Shown: positions 23,071 to 36,209, counted from the first letter of the stretch. The stretch is DNA of 64,000 nt from Linanthus parryae (GCA_023055425.1 JALGPY010000009.1:19489775-19553774); one strand, 5' to 3'. A program made the numbers and translations. The notes: generated from the letters alone by a model not told the origin.

Positions 23071-23288
23071 GAGTTTGACGACTCTTAATAATGTCATCAC
23101 GGCCAATGGTTGTCATTTTCTTCAACCATCAAAGTAGCAGCCAAAATGCCCTTTTTGATATGGGTAAAAGACACTTTCACCCCCTGTAGTTTGACTGAAA
23201 GACACTTTCACCTCTCGTAGATGACAGACACTAACCGCCCTCTTGAAAAGACTATTAAACCCTTGTACGTAAAAGATTGGACGGTGAG

Positions 23289-23349
23289 ACTACTGCTACC
23301 ACCGCCGCTGCTGCTGCTACTACTACTACTACTACTACTATTACCACTA
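23289..23349. repeat. Triplet microsatellite, CTG/CTA
   Basis: CTG then CTA repeats just before a module D copy, the same position as in the other units. Confidence 0.9.
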
Positions 23350-24039
23350 TTAGAGGCTATGATGATTTTTTTCCAAAGCTTCGAATGCATCAGAGATTGG
23401 ATTGTTTGAGACCCATTGCTTGGCAAGGCAATTCCGGGGGCATGGATGGGAGGGATTCAAATCCTTTTCTATCAAAATTATGGAGACGGAGAAGAAGATT
23501 ATTATTTGTTTATTTATTTATTTATTTTGCCTCATCTGGGTAAGGAATCGGTGATGTGATTTGTCTTCTGGACTTTGCAGCCATGGTGGGAACATCGATT
23601 CTCTTCTCTGATGCCATAAAAGAACAACCATATCTGAGCCTCATAATGTATTCGCTTCATTTCTCTCCTCTAATACACACAGCTCTGATGTGCAGCAGGA
23701 GACTAGACTTTGGCTTTTCTCTCTTTTTTTTTTCAACTTTGGAAAGTTCCATACATAGTTCTTTGGCTTGAACCATTTTACAAGAGTTTCTTGAACCTAA
23801 AAGTTGAATTTTAACCAATATATTCATGCCACACCTTCTTCAAGGGACGCTCTTTACTGACATTTTTATCATACATCTCAAAGTTAGCTGAAGAGATTTT
23901 AGTGAAACTTGGATGGGAAAAGGTTAGTGTATAAATGTTCCATTTATTTGTTTTGTAACAAAACAATTTGTTAGCATTATGTACCAGACACTAGTTTATG
24001 CTCATTTGGATTTTTGTGATAATGGGTTACAGTTTACAC

Positions 24040-24420
24040 CCTCTATAACAGTGGTAACTACTAATTTACCGTCGGCTAGTGAGGCTATTTCTCACTTTTC
24101 TTCGGCTTTGGCCGGTAATTAGCAAATTCATGCACTTGTCCACTTTTTATCTCCAATTTTTCTAAAAAGAAAAGAAAAAATATGTTTTCAGTGACATTTG
24201 ACAAAGGTGGACAAATATTGGTTTTGTGCAGTACTGTAATCAGATAGGCATAGTAAAGAAAGAAAAAAGTGGCACTAGACCAGAGAGTAAATATCGACTT
24301 TAGAGTAGAGATCAAAATGCCATTTTGGATTATATCTCATCATAATAATACCAGAGATTGTTTTGTGTTATCATCATTGCAGACCTTCATTGCACTGGAG
24401 CAAATTGGCTTGAATAGACT
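24040..24420 (+). repeat. Segmental duplicate, right copy
   Basis: Partner of 22,010-22,420, downstream of the last hairpin-D-C unit (23,027-23,640). Divergence is considerable. Confidence 0.75.
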
Positions 24421-25482
24421 TTGGGTGATAAGCAAACCGAGCTGGGTGGTAGCCTATGTTACACGGACTTGGGTGCGGGTATCGGGTCCGATATGAATCC
24501 AGAGCCCGGATTCGAAAACTTACTTAAAAGTAGGATACGTAGACTCGGCCAAAAAGTATCTAGTTTTTGGACAAGGGCGTTGGAATATGGTAATAAAATA
24601 TTATTTCTAAATATATTTATAAAATGTCATACATGAGAATGCAGAAAATGAAGAATTGTAATTTGTTTAGGTAAGTTTGGTGTATATAACTGCTATATAT
24701 CTAAACTACAAGGAGTATATTGAAATATAGTACACAACTTGTTTTTTCTTTTGATAGCCTGTTGAAATATAATTTGGCCCAGCCAAGTGTTTTGAGTAAA
24801 CCCAAAACTAAACCTGATTGACCCTTAACTTTTCTTTGATCGAAACCTAACTGCCTTTGCAACTACCTCTTTCATCGTACTGCTTCTTCTGATGTATATC
24901 GACGATAGACCCGCCGTGCCAGAGATGAGGGTGGATCCCGAAGGCGAGGGCGAGAGATGGCGACCAAATCTTTGTCGAATCCAGAGGTAGACGTAGTCAA
25001 CGTGTCCGGTGGAATTTAACCACACCCGCCACACATCCAGTGCCCACACCCATGTCGGATCCTATCGACACGGTACGACGACGATTTAGAAGAGTCCGGG
25101 TAAAGTAGGTGGTAGCATACTGATAAGTCTCAAAAAGGAAAAATAGTCTTGTCTAGGTAGGGGATATGAAATATTGGGTTGAGGTTTGATGGGATATTGG
25201 GTGGGATATGACTGATGGGAGAAAAGCTATGATATAGAATTTTGTGCTCATATGTTTTGGTAATGCAGGATATGATGGAGGGTATTTGTAGAAACGACCA
25301 AATTTTTCTTTAACTAGTGACTTACAGTTTCCAAACTTCTAAAGTGTCCAAATGTTAAATGACATTATATTGTTACTATTGAGAATAAGTAATATAAATC
25401 CTCAATAAGTTTATTTAAATTTAACACAAAGTTTAAATAACAAATAAGTAATTAGTTTAGTGAATGAACCACATTTCCATTA
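24421..25482. other. Intergenic sequence upstream of the LINE
   Basis: No supported gene. GC-richer patches at 24,440-24,540 and 24,890-25,110 share GGACTTGGGTGCGGG/GGGTCCGAT-like wording, suggesting an old repeat. Confidence 0.35.
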
Positions 25483-25497
25483 GAAATATGATCATTA
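25483..25497. repeat. LINE target-site duplication, left
   Basis: GAAATATGATCATTA, identical to 41,551-41,565. Confidence 0.93.
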
Positions 25498-25564
25498 AGG
25501 GTTTGATAGCTCCGGATTTCTCGGAGACTCTAAGGTACGGCGATTAGGGTTTGATTCTCCGACG

Positions 25565-26956
25565 GTGAACTCAGACTCCTCCGGCGATCTCACAGTCACG
25601 TCTCGCATTCGTTCATCCTCCCCTGTGATCTACGTCTGGTCCGATGGCATCCCCCCGGTTAGCAGAAGACCAGAACTCACAGAAGAAGAAGAACGAGTTG
25701 TAGTCTTCAATTCTGACTACTGTTTGGAGGCTATTCAAAACTTGGGTCCGTGTCTGATTGGTGGTTTTCTTCTCCCCTCCAAGATAAATACTAGGGGTAT
25801 GAAATCTCTTTTTAAGAAAATCTGGGCCGAGGGAGACGACATCAAGATTCATGAATCTTCCCCAAACCGCTTCGTTTTCTTGTTTCCTTCAAAGGATTCC
25901 ATGGATAAAGCTTTGGAAGGAGGGCCTTGGCTCTTCGACGGGAATGTACTGGAACTCAAGCCTTGGATAGCCGGAGCTCGAACGGACACCGCAACCTTTT
26001 CTCACCTGGAGGTTTGGGTTCAGGTACGGAACCTTCCCACGTTCTTGAGTAATCCAGATGATTTCAAGAAGGCTATTGAGGGTTTTTCCGAAATCCTTAA
26101 AGTTGATGAGAGGGTTTTTACAAGCTTCCGTGGCGATTTCATGCGTGCTAGGGTGAAAACTGATATCCCCAAACCTCTCCAGAGGGGATGTTTTATTGAA
26201 TTTCTTGACCAAAAGCTATGGCTAGACTTCGTATACGAGCGATTCCCTCGCTTTGTGGATGGTGTGGGCGGTGTACCCACTACACGGTTTCTTGCGAAAA
26301 AGTTTCCGAGCAAGTAAAATGAAATAAAGACCAAGGGTACGGTGATTTGCTGCTGTCAAAAGCCACCGCCAAAAAGGAAAAAGTCTAGCAACGTCCCCAG
26401 GCAAGGGGAGTCGGTTCCGGCAAAGGAGGAAGGGACTGAAAACAGAGAAAGTCGACGAAGCGAACAACATACTAGCAAAAATGATAAAACTTCGGCCGGA
26501 AAGCAAGGAGACAAAGGTAAAATTCCGGGAACATCGTCTCCCCGCAGATCATCAGCTTCTGACTCTGACTCCTCGATGGAGCTTTCCGAAGGCAATGGCT
26601 ATCAAGCGTTGAAGGTCTACACTAATCCCTTGGCGAAGGATAAGCGCAAACTACAAGCAGGGGCATTGGATAGATAAAATTCAAGCAACTGGATCTCCTA
26701 GATTGATAGTATGGCTTCGGGGCAAACCGTTAAGAGCTCCAAAACAAAGCACAAAACCGGTCAGATCATACTTAGCCCAAATCCAAAAGAGAAACAACCA
26801 GATCGTCGCTCAAGTTCAGTTCGTTTCAATGCGAGAATGGCTGGTCTTGGGGCTGTGATATCACCGGATAATATGGCGGACGGGATGGTTGACGCATGCA
26901 TGAACACAACTAACGAAATGGTGGCGACTGCGATGCAGTCCCGCCAACCATCATGA
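25565..26956 (+). pseudogene. LINE ORF1, DUF4283-type RNA-binding protein (two in-frame stops)
   Basis: One frame runs about 463 codons from 25,565 to a TGA at 26,954-26,956, with TAA stops at 26,315-26,317 and 26,675-26,677. The N-terminal part carries the DUF4283 pattern, including LGPCLIGGFLLPSK, VFLFPSKDSMDKALEGGPW and DGNVLELKPW. A CCHC knuckle normally follows YERFPRF, but here that part is diverged and lacks it. The C-terminal part is Ser/Lys-rich and disordered in character. The protein would coat LINE RNA. Its stop overlaps the ORF2 start as ATGA, the usual arrangement for translational coupling. The start codon choice is uncertain, as the frame is open slightly upstream. Confidence 0.88.
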
Positions 26957-28839
26957 ATGCGATAAGCTGGAACATACGGGGACTTGGGAACCTCCGTAAT
27001 GTTCTTGAGCTACATAACCTCATGAGAGGAAAGTCCCCAAATATCGTCTTCTTGATGGAGATAAGGCTTAACCCTGAGGAGTTTGATTAAATCAGGCTTC
27101 GGCTAGGGTTTAGCGGCAGTGCTTCTGTTTCGTTTATTGGTCGCAATGGTGGCTTGGGCCTCCTTTGGAATGACAGTCTTGATGTTACGGTAATAAACAG
27201 TTCGAAGTTTTTCATTACTTTCTTGGTTACTGATTCTAGTTTGCAGATTCAGTGGCAATTTACGGGTTTTTACGGTGACCCAGAAAGCAACGAATGGAAA
27301 AATTCGTGGGAATTATCAGGAAGGCTTCGTAACCCTAATAATATCGCATGGTGTGTTTTGGGCGATTTTAACGCCTATTTAACTGATGATGAGAAGCAGG
27401 GTGGTCGACCAAAAGATCGACATCTTATGGAGGATTTCCGAAATGCGCTATCCATTAACGAGTTATTTGACTTGCGCTTCAGCGGCCCCAAGTTCACATG
27501 GACGAGCAACCCTCGTATTGGGAGACGCATCTGAGAACGCATTGACAGAGTGGTAGCGGATCTGCCATGGTTGGACTTGTTCGGTGAGGCCAAGGTTTCA
27601 CAACTTGCGGCTGCAGTATCGGACCACCTCCCTATTGAGCTTTGTTGGGTGCCGTCCCAACCTAAAGCTCCCCGTTTTCACTTCGAGGAGATGTGGTTGA
27701 CCCATGCAGAGTGTAAACCGTTCATCTCAAGGTGTTGGGGGGAGTTTCAGCATATGGGGCTTAATAATAAGCTTGTTGCGACAGGCAGACGTCTAAAGCA
27801 GTGGGACCGAACGATTTTAGGTAATTTCAGACGAAAGATTGCGGTACTACGCTACTTGATCCAAGATCTTCAGAACAGTGACGATATCGATGCTGTTTTT
27901 GAAGACATTTGTAAGTACAAACATGAGCTTAATTTGTTACTTTCTAATGAGGAAACTATGTGGGTGCAGAGATCTAGAGTTCTTTGGTTAAAGAACGGTG
28001 ACCGTAACAACCGATTTTTCCATCGGAAAGCTTCCCTCTGAAAAGCTCGTAACCACCTTAAAGGTCTTGAGGATCAAAATGAAAATTGGTGTACCTCAAT
28101 ACATGATATCGTATCAATTTTTAATGGCCGTTTCAGAGCCATATTCACGTCTCAAGCCCCTTCGGCTTCGGACATGAAACCCCTTTTGCAGTTTGCTGAG
28201 CCGTTTATCTCTCAGGCTCAAAGGATACTTCTCAATTTCCCTTTCTCTCGGCAGAAGCTTGAGCTCTCCCTTTCTCAGATGGGGCCGGCTAAGGCGCCGG
28301 GTCCGGACGGCTTCCCAGCTTTGTTCTTCAAAGAAAACTGGGATCTGATTGGAGACGAGGTCTCTCACGTGTGCTTGCAGATTCTTAATCATAACGGGAG
28401 CCTTGAGGTCTTCAATGATACAGTCATTGCATTGATCCCCCAAAGTCAAGCAGGCACGTCAGCCGGGACAGTTGCGTCCCATTAGTCTTTGTTCAGTTGT
28501 TTAAAAATTGATTACGACGACCATAGCTAATCGTCTAAAGCATGTGTTGGGTTCGTGTATCTCGGAGTTCCAAAGTGCTTTTGTCCCAGGTAGACTCATT
28601 ACAGACAACATTCTTGTGGCTTTCGAAATGCTTCACTCTATGCGAACGCTTAAGAAGGGGAAGACAGGTTTCATAAGCTGGATATGGCCAAAGCCTATGA
28701 CAGAGTTGAGTTGTGCTTCCTTGAGTCTACAATGAGTAGAATGGGGTTCTCCAATCGATGGATTCAGCTCATTCATGAATGTATTTCAACCTCTACCTTT
28801 TCTTTCTCCATTCATGGGGAAAAGAAGGGGAGAATCGTG
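26953..28839 (+). pseudogene. LINE ORF2 5' part: endonuclease and start of reverse transcriptase
   Basis: The ATG at 26,953 begins an apurinic-type endonuclease (ISWNIRGLG, then LMEIRL, GDFNAYL and SDHLPI). Stops lie at 27,088-27,090, 27,532-27,534 and 28,039-28,041, all in the original frame. The reverse transcriptase follows with GPAKAPGPDGFPALFF near 28,285 and FQSAFVPGRLITDNILVAFE near 28,570. Frameshifts occur near 28,490 and 28,680. The frame reaches GEKKGRIV at 28,838, where the chromovirus LTR begins. Confidence 0.92.
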
Positions 28840-31800
28840 TGTAACACCCCTCGTTTCCCGAGTCTTCTGTTCCGGACCGGAGAGCCCGGGAGGGTGCTAC
28901 TCAAAATGAATCGGCGGAAATCGAGAACAAAACTCTTCCATAGTTATATATTACAAACCATAAATTGTATCAAAGTAACATTACATACTATTAAACAAGA
29001 TGATTGTGTAGGTGCAACATTTATTTGGTACTAACATAACTAGGTGAGTCTGCTATCCCTTAAGCAAAGAAACAAGACCGCAGTTTTTCCAAAGTCAGCA
29101 CAAAATGCTGAATAAGTAAACACCCAAACGTGTAAACCGGATAAGAGGCATGTTTTTCTTTTAATAAAAGAGGATAGTTTAGAAGTAACCAAACATGTTA
29201 TTGAAATTGACCAGATATGAGAAGTATAAAACCTTCAACACTTTACGTAGCGTTCTCAAACCATTCTCATTTATATAATAAGGAGAACATCATCAATTCT
29301 CATCATTTCCACAATTAGGGGATTCTCAAAGTATCAATTCTTCCATCTTTCACGTGAAAAACCAGATTTATTATTCACTTGTAGCGAGGAACGAACCAAT
29401 CCATCGCAATAATCCATCACAGTATCTCATAAGTAACCAACCATATCCCATGAATCCAAGACCTTAAGTGCCGGCACCCCCCTAAGACTTCTTGCGGGCA
29501 GAGAGGTGAGTACATGGAGCAGCCTGGGGCTAATTGCAACCGAGAAAAATATCACAATATAAAAGTATCCAAATATGGTTCCACCGCACAATTGTTTCCA
29601 CTTTACATTATTACGTATTATTAATTCCGTGTGATAGTTTCCAAAGAATCATTTAGACAAGTATTTGAAATCTCAAGTCGAACACGTATATCATAAATCA
29701 CATGTTGAGACATAAATTATAAAAATCATTAGACACTAACGGAGGACGGGCACATTAGGTAAGACATATTTACTTACCTTAAGTAGCACGACAATTATCA
29801 CGATAAAGCTCCTACGGGTACACATAGCCCTCGTCCACGAACTCGTCACCTACAATTTATAATTCCTAAATCAATTACAAGTCCAAAGTGTGCAAATATG
29901 TTATGCAAAAATTTCTCTAAGTCTCATTTGAAATTACCCCCCCCCATTATCCCATTAATTATTAGCATGTAATATTTATATAATAAACCGATGACGTAAA
30001 CAATTGTATTTTTCTCGTAAAAATCACTACTTATATAAATACTAACTCTTAAAAATTATTAAGTAAGATATCACATATTTCAATTTATACATTCTCTTAT
30101 TTAGAAAATAATAATACATTTTTACGGCACATTTATTTGTAAGTGACTACAAAGTTTAATTCAACCTAATTTAATTAAAGCTAATTATTTATTTGAAAAA
30201 GTATATACTATAAACGAATTAGATTCATAAATTAAATTCACAAAAAATATTAATTCTAAGTAAATAAGTGTTTAATCATACATAATTATAACTTTATTTT
30301 GGGAGAAATAATTTCTAATATCTACAAATAATAAAATTTTAACTATTTATAAATAGAAGAGTTTACTATTAAATATATCGTAAATTAACTCTCTAACTTA
30401 TTTTATTTTATCAATATTAAACAAATAACATATTTTGCTCAAAACACTAATTTATAAGTACTTAAAATATTTATTTAGTCACACTAAATTTATATGATTA
30501 AATCAACTATATAATTTATCTTTGCTTATTTTTCAAGAAAACAAAAATATTTCATATTAAATAATACATATATAATTTTAATAGCAAAAACATCTTTTAT
30601 ATAATTAAAACGATAACTAGAAATGTTATAAATTAATTCTAATACAAAATTACAAATTTAATTTTATATTTTATATGCAATTTATGTAAACAACGAATAG
30701 ATCCCCCAACTTTTCATAAATGACATGCAATAACCTCCCACTAGCAAAACAGTTTCAACATGCTACACTTGCAGCCCCAACTTTTATGAAAATATAACAA
30801 GTACCCCCCAAGCATGAACACACGTACAAGCTTCTCAATCCCACAACCCAATTCGATTTAAACCTAACAAAATCAAATTGTTATGATCAATAATGAATCA
30901 GAGGGTGATTTAGGAGTTACCCAAGCGAACAATCGCGAGAAACGGTTAAGATTTGGGTCCGGCTGGGTTCGCCGTCGATGGTGGCCGGCGCTGATGGTCG
31001 AATCTGTCGATTCCGGCATGCTCTTATTCGATTGGCAACGGCTATAGCTTCCTCGGGTCTCCTGGAGTCGTTTGGTATTGATTTGAGGGAGTGGGTAGCG
31101 TCGGGTGGTTCGGGCCGAGCTTCTCGTCGACGTTAATGGCTGCCGGCGGCTTGTGGGTGGCTCTAGGTTGTTTCTGCAGCAAATTGCTACTGCTGCTGCT
31201 CCTCTAGTCGAAACAGAGAGGATAGGAAGGAGAAGGGTTGTAACAGAGGGAGAGAAGAGAGGTGCAGGTGGTGGTGGCGGTGTTTCTCACCGTCGGGATT
31301 TCGCCGGAGATTGCAGCGGCTTGAGTTGCTGTTGTTTCTGCTGGGCGTCGGAGGGAGAGAGAGATAGAAAAGAGATTTGGGGGAGGGGAAGAGAGAAACA
31401 AGTAGTGGTGGTGGTGGTTGTTCACCGTTGGGAACGGCGGCGGCCTTGTACCGCTGCTCTGTTTCGCCGGCCAAAACAGAGGGCAGAGAGGGAGACAGAG
31501 AGAGAGGTCGGGGTTGGTGAGGGAGAGAGAGAGAGATTGGTAGCTGTAGTGGTGGAGTTGGTGCTGGTGGTGGAGGTGGTGGTGTACGCTGGTGGTGGTG
31601 TGAAGAAATGAAGAAGAAGAAGAAGTATAAGAAAAATGGTGGGGGAAGAAGACAAATTCTCCTTGTTTTTGGAGAAAAATTCAACAGATAGTGGAGTGTT
31701 TTTGGGAGAAACAATTCTCTCATTTTTTATTACCTTTTTTTTCATTATTTAATTCACTTACCTTTATTTATCCTTTAAGTATTTGGCTTTCTTCAAACTA

Positions 31801-32123
31801 CAACTATCGTCCCCTGAAATAACTAGTATATCTTTTCTTAAAGTATAAATACCTCCCCATTTCACATTTAAACTTCACGATTTGCTATTAATTTACCCGT
31901 ATTAAAAGGGGGTATTAAATCCTTCCCCCCTTAAATAGAGCTTCGTCCTCGAAGCGCAAACCAACTAATCCACGATACGCTAATATAAGATTTTATATGT
32001 ATCATAACAGCCAAGTCACATAATATGATATGTAGGAACAGTCAACACGCACAAGATATTAATTGCATTAATATTTACTTCGATGTGGCACGGGGATTAA
32101 GGCACGAAAACTAAAGGGTTACA
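28840..32123 (-). repeat. Chromovirus LTR, left arm, minus orientation
   Basis: On the minus strand it begins TGTAACCC after a purine tract and ends GGGTGTTACA at the LINE junction. It is about 3.3 kb, typical of Tekay/Del-type LTRs. A GA/CT-rich stretch at 31,100-31,750 gives long but low-complexity frames. The sequence corresponds to the reverse complement of 35,714-39,379. Confidence 0.88.
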
Positions 32124-32137
32124 TTCCTCTCCCCCTT
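32124..32137 (-). other. Polypurine tract of the left arm
   Basis: AAGGGGGAGAGGAA on the minus strand, directly before the LTR start TGTAAC. It primes second-strand DNA synthesis in LTR retrotransposons. Confidence 0.85.
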
Positions 32138-32159
32138 AGAGGAGTGACGTCCTCGGAAC

Positions 32160-32898
32160 TCAGTTTACTCCTACAAAGAGGTGCGGATACTTCTTTCTCA
32201 TTTCATCCTCTACTTCCCAAGTAGCCTCTTCCGTCTGATGGTTCGTCCACAAAACTTTCACTAGCTTAACGCTCTTGGTACGCGTGTCCCTTGTCTTGGT
32301 ATCGAGGATCTTGACATGATGCTCTTCATATGTCAAAGACGGGTCTAACTCAATTGGTTCGGGATCCAACACGTGAGATGGATCGGGTACATATTTCTTT
32401 AATTGTGACACGTGAAAAACATTGTGTACTCGTCCCAAATTAGAAGGTAAGTCTAGTCGGAACACAACTCCTCCAATTCTCTTTGAGAATGTCATATGGG
32501 CCGATAAACTTTGGGCTCAATTTCCCTTTTTGATTGAATCTTGTCACTCCTTTTGTAGGTGAAACCTTTAGAAACACTTTTTCACCCACTTGGAACTCTA
32601 ATGGTCTCCTTTTCTGATCTGCATAGGAATTTTGTCTGTCTTGTGCTGCCTTCATTCGTTGCTGGATGAGTCGTACTTGATCTGTCCTTTCCTCAATCAT
32701 TTGTGGGCCTAACACCACTGTCTCGCTGATGTCACTCCAACATAGAGGTGTCCGACACTTCCTCCCATACAAAGCTTCGTGGGGTGCCATGCCTATGCTG
32801 GCGTGATAGCTGTTGTTGTAAGAGAACTCTATCAGTGGTAGCTTGTCAACCCATGATCCTTGGAAGTCCATGACACAAGCCCTTAGCATGTCCTCCAA
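32160..32898 (-). pseudogene. Chromovirus integrase C-terminus with chromodomain (fragment)
   Basis: Two overlapping frames cover the end of a Ty3/gypsy integrase. The first (from 32,898) has WVDKLPLIEFSYNNSYHASI, PHEALYGRKCRTPL and GEKVFLKVSP. After a frameshift near 32,450-32,495 comes LGRVHNVFHVSQLKKYVPD and a chromodomain-like end with VLWTNHQTEEATWEVEDEM. The chromodomain places it in the chromovirus (Tekay-like) group, where it targets integration to chromatin. The N-terminal rest of pol is absent: homology stops at about 32,899. Confidence 0.92.
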
Positions 32899-35689
32899 AG
32901 TTTAACGTGTAAACCCCACGACATGCTAGTTTGGTATGGGTTTAAAAGATGTAACAGGAATGATGGGTTTAAAAGATGTAACAGGAATGCTAAGATGTTT
33001 AACGTGTAAACCCTCGTTTCATTAACTAGAAGAATTTGACGACGTATTCAAGATACTAGTTGGAATGGTAATTTGGAGTTAGGGTATAAGAGAATTACTT
33101 ATTATGATCAAAGTGAGTTATCTTAGAGACGTCCGGGAAGATCCCACCCACCCACTATGAACTCCACTTGTCCATCTTTCGACGCGTTTTAACTAGGATA
33201 TGACAGTCTTAGTTATTGGATGGTCTTGATGGCAAATTCGATTATACTTGTCCATGAGTTGTACTCGACAAACAAATCTAGACTAAATCGTCATTAATGA
33301 TTTGGGGGATATGAGGATATCTAGTTAGGTTAGGCGTTACTTGGAGTCTGGTTACCTTAATATTTCTTGAGGATCATTCGGTTATATCTTGCTTTTGGAT
33401 TTATAGACTCACTTGGAAATAATAATTTTTAAAATATGAAGTAAATATTGTTGGTTCACTGCAGATCATTTACAAGACTTGGATATTCCCTATGAAAGAT
33501 CGTGATATGTTTATTCTAAAGTTTTAAATTTGGTGTTATCTCAATGTTAAAGTTTCGGTCTGAAGATTATTTCAAGGTTTTAACCAAGATTTTAGAAGTC
33601 CGCATTTGGAATATGTTATTTCATACTGATGAATCAGAAGTTATTTTTCTATTAAGGTAAATTTTAGAAGCTTTTTATATTGCTTAACTATCTCAGAAAT
33701 ACTTGGAGTACCGTTACGATGTTTAGCTTACAATTAGGACGTGTGGATTATTTTAAGAATTTTATGCTACGTGTATGCCACTTTGAGGTTCTAACGTTTT
33801 GTTAAAGGGGAATATTGTATTTTCTTCAATCATGCGCTGTTTAGCTTATGAGGTGTGGCATGCAATTTATGGAGATGATAGTATGAGTTTCTAGGATGGA
33901 AATGTCAATAAAAGTTTGGTTTTTGTATAGGAAGTGGAGGCATATTATAACTTTACGTTCGGAGATTTGTTTGGATATAGGCATGGTGTTGGTCAGTGTT
34001 TCAAGTAATTTGATTAAATTCTTGTGAATCCACGATTACAAGTCAAGTGATAAATTTGAACTATGAAGAGTCTTGGGTTAAAATCATCATTTGGAGTTTG
34101 ATTAAAATAATAGGTGGAAGCGTATGTTTTGTGATCACGTGGATGGAATACAAAATCTCTAATTTCTTCTAGGAGCAACAATTGGTTAATAAAGTGTTAT
34201 CTCAGGTATTCCAAAGTACTAGGCTCATAGAAAAACCTACCATGAGAAATTTTGCTCCAAATATGATCTTAAGACATAGTTACACATTTCAAGGGTATAG
34301 AGTTTAGTAACAGATTTCCACAAATGACCAGCCATAAAGTTAAAAATCTCTATTAGCTTAAATATTCGACTTTCCACAAGATGTTTACACATGAATTGGC
34401 AATATGAGATATGAGATGTATATGATTATGTGCTAGTATGAACATTTGACGAAAGGCAAAGACATTATGAGAAGTATGTTGACATAGCCAGGCAGACTTG
34501 CTTAGAGAAATTGATTTAAGAATTTGACATGACAGCATAGTAGAATCACATATTTGATTTGGGCCAAAGACATTTTTCAAAGAAGAGGAAAGACGTATAG
34601 TAGAGAACTTACACGCTTATATGCATATGATATGTTATGTTTTCTATTGTATGATATATTAGAGGATGGAATAGATTATGGTGTAGTGAGCAAGATAGAT
34701 TACACATTTACAACACCCTAAAAGAGTCATGAATTAGACTTCATTATCAATGTTAGAAATCATGGACTTACTAAAAATTTCTAGTAATACAACCAACATA
34801 AGGAGATAAATCAAAACAGAACCAACTTACCATAAGACGACGAGCAGACTCATGTGATACCACAAACGAAGGAACCTAAAAGTAAGCGATCTAGACAGTT
34901 TAACACCATATCCTAGGCGAGATCAACCTAAATATCAGGCAAACAAATGTCAGGATGAGAGAACCTTCTAACCAAGAATTTTGAATAAAATTTAAGGAGA
35001 CGTTGAAAGTTAGACCAAATGAAGAGACGTTGAAAGTTAGACTAAATGTCACATGATTAAACCTCAAAGTTTTAGATATTGATATGATCGAGGATTCTCA
35101 GTAATATGCAGATTGGTAAACCTATACGAGTCGTTTGGTCGTTACGTAACTCGAAGTTATGCTTGGATAGCTTATTATTTGAAGTCTTATCACTGAATAA
35201 TTACTTCGGGGGCCATTAGATGCTCAATCTCTTATCAGCTGTTTTACGAAGTTTGTGCAATTTTATCAGGATTACTCTACATATTATTTGAAGCAACGAA
35301 TATAAAAGTTCCTTACCAGTCCTTGTAAAATGTGTTAAACAAAAGAGCTAGTGGAGGCAATGCCTTACCTTTCATTCGGGCAGGTTAAAATTCGACCAGA
35401 TGATAAGGGTATGACTACCTAGATTTCATTAAGGGGGGAGGTTACTATCTATCATTAAGAAATAGAATAGACAAGCGACTTCTAAAAGTCATTTAAGCAG
35501 TAGGATCTTGCAGGATACCTAAATTTCCGACTAAACCCATTTCGGAAGATAAATAAAATTTTAAATAAGGATACACTCTAGAACAAGAATGATATGGTCC
35601 ACATGCTACAACGAAAGAAGAGTACCCATGACTTGTATTCGACCAGTATAATCATCCCTCGTGGCAACTTATATTGAGTTCCGGGGACG
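32899..35689. other. Internal region of the inverted-LTR block, no clear coding
   Basis: No pol or gag could be read on either strand. Small tandem duplications are visible: ATGGGTTTAAAAGATGTAAC twice at about 32,937-32,985, TTTAACGTGTAAACC at 32,900 and 32,999, and GACGTTGAAAGTTAGAC twice at about 35,002-35,043. Bases 35,670-35,700 match the last part of the element's own internal region (GAGTTCCGGGGACGTCAC). Confidence 0.5.
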
Positions 35690-35699
35690 TCACTCTTCT

Positions 35700-35713
35700 A
35701 AGGGGGAGAGGAA
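35700..35713 (+). other. Polypurine tract of the right arm
   Basis: AAGGGGGAGAGGAA immediately before TGTAACCC on the plus strand, the same as the left arm but in opposite orientation. Confidence 0.85.
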
Positions 35714-36170
35714 TGTAACCCTCCAATTTCCGTAACCTTAATCCTTGCACCTCTCATGCGCCGCATGTACCAAATTAAATATTAATAAAGTTATCATATC
35801 ATATTATATGCGTTGGCTGTTGGGATATACAGAGAATATTATAGTAACAGTTCGTTGATTAGTGGGTTAAGCTAAGCTTCGAGGACGAACCTCTCTTTAA
35901 GGGGGGAAGGATTTAAAACCCCGTATTTTTCTGAATATTTTGACGTATTTTTCGTAAAATTTGAACAGTTACTTTTCAATTATATGACTAGTAGGGGAGG
36001 TAGTTGTAATTTTGGATAATATTATATAGTTGATGTTGGGGGTATATTTTGATTTTTACGAAAACTTTTAGTATTTAATACTTATATTTTGTGTTTATAC
36101 CATATGTAGCGTATACCGTACCTATACTTATACATATACGTATTTAATACCGTATTTTATACTTATGTAC

Positions 36171-36209
<39 letters not shown>

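Larger units (their letters stand above)
14600..23700 (+). repeat. Array of diverged ~0.5-kb units with conserved hairpins (possible non-coding RNA locus)
   Basis: A set of modules recurs in the same order. Module A is a hairpin with a GGGTGGTTGCCC core, next comes a triplet microsatellite, then module B/D (TGATGAT ... CCATTTCTTGGCGAGGCAA), then module C (TTGCAGCCATGGTGG ... CTGAG). B/D copies start near 14,850, 15,300, 16,196, 16,640, 17,288, 17,793, 18,145, 19,957, 20,637 and 23,358. C copies lie near 15,043, 15,565, 16,380, 16,893, 17,443, 20,153, 20,797 and 23,578. The first two large blocks (about 14,630-15,770 and 15,955-17,100) are a clearer ~1.3-kb tandem duplication. Reading frames are not kept between copies, which argues against protein coding. 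The TTGCAG before module C resembles a splice acceptor on plus. What the locus does is unknown. Confidence 0.6.

Noticed and set aside
24825..25049. Minus-strand frame of 74 codons
   Set aside because: No recognisable domain, no start context, and the sequence looks like an old GC-rich repeat.
31105..31745. Long open frames on both strands in a GA/CT-rich stretch
   Set aside because: They lie inside the left chromovirus LTR, are low-complexity in composition (runs of Val/Gly or Pro/Ser), and have no domain.
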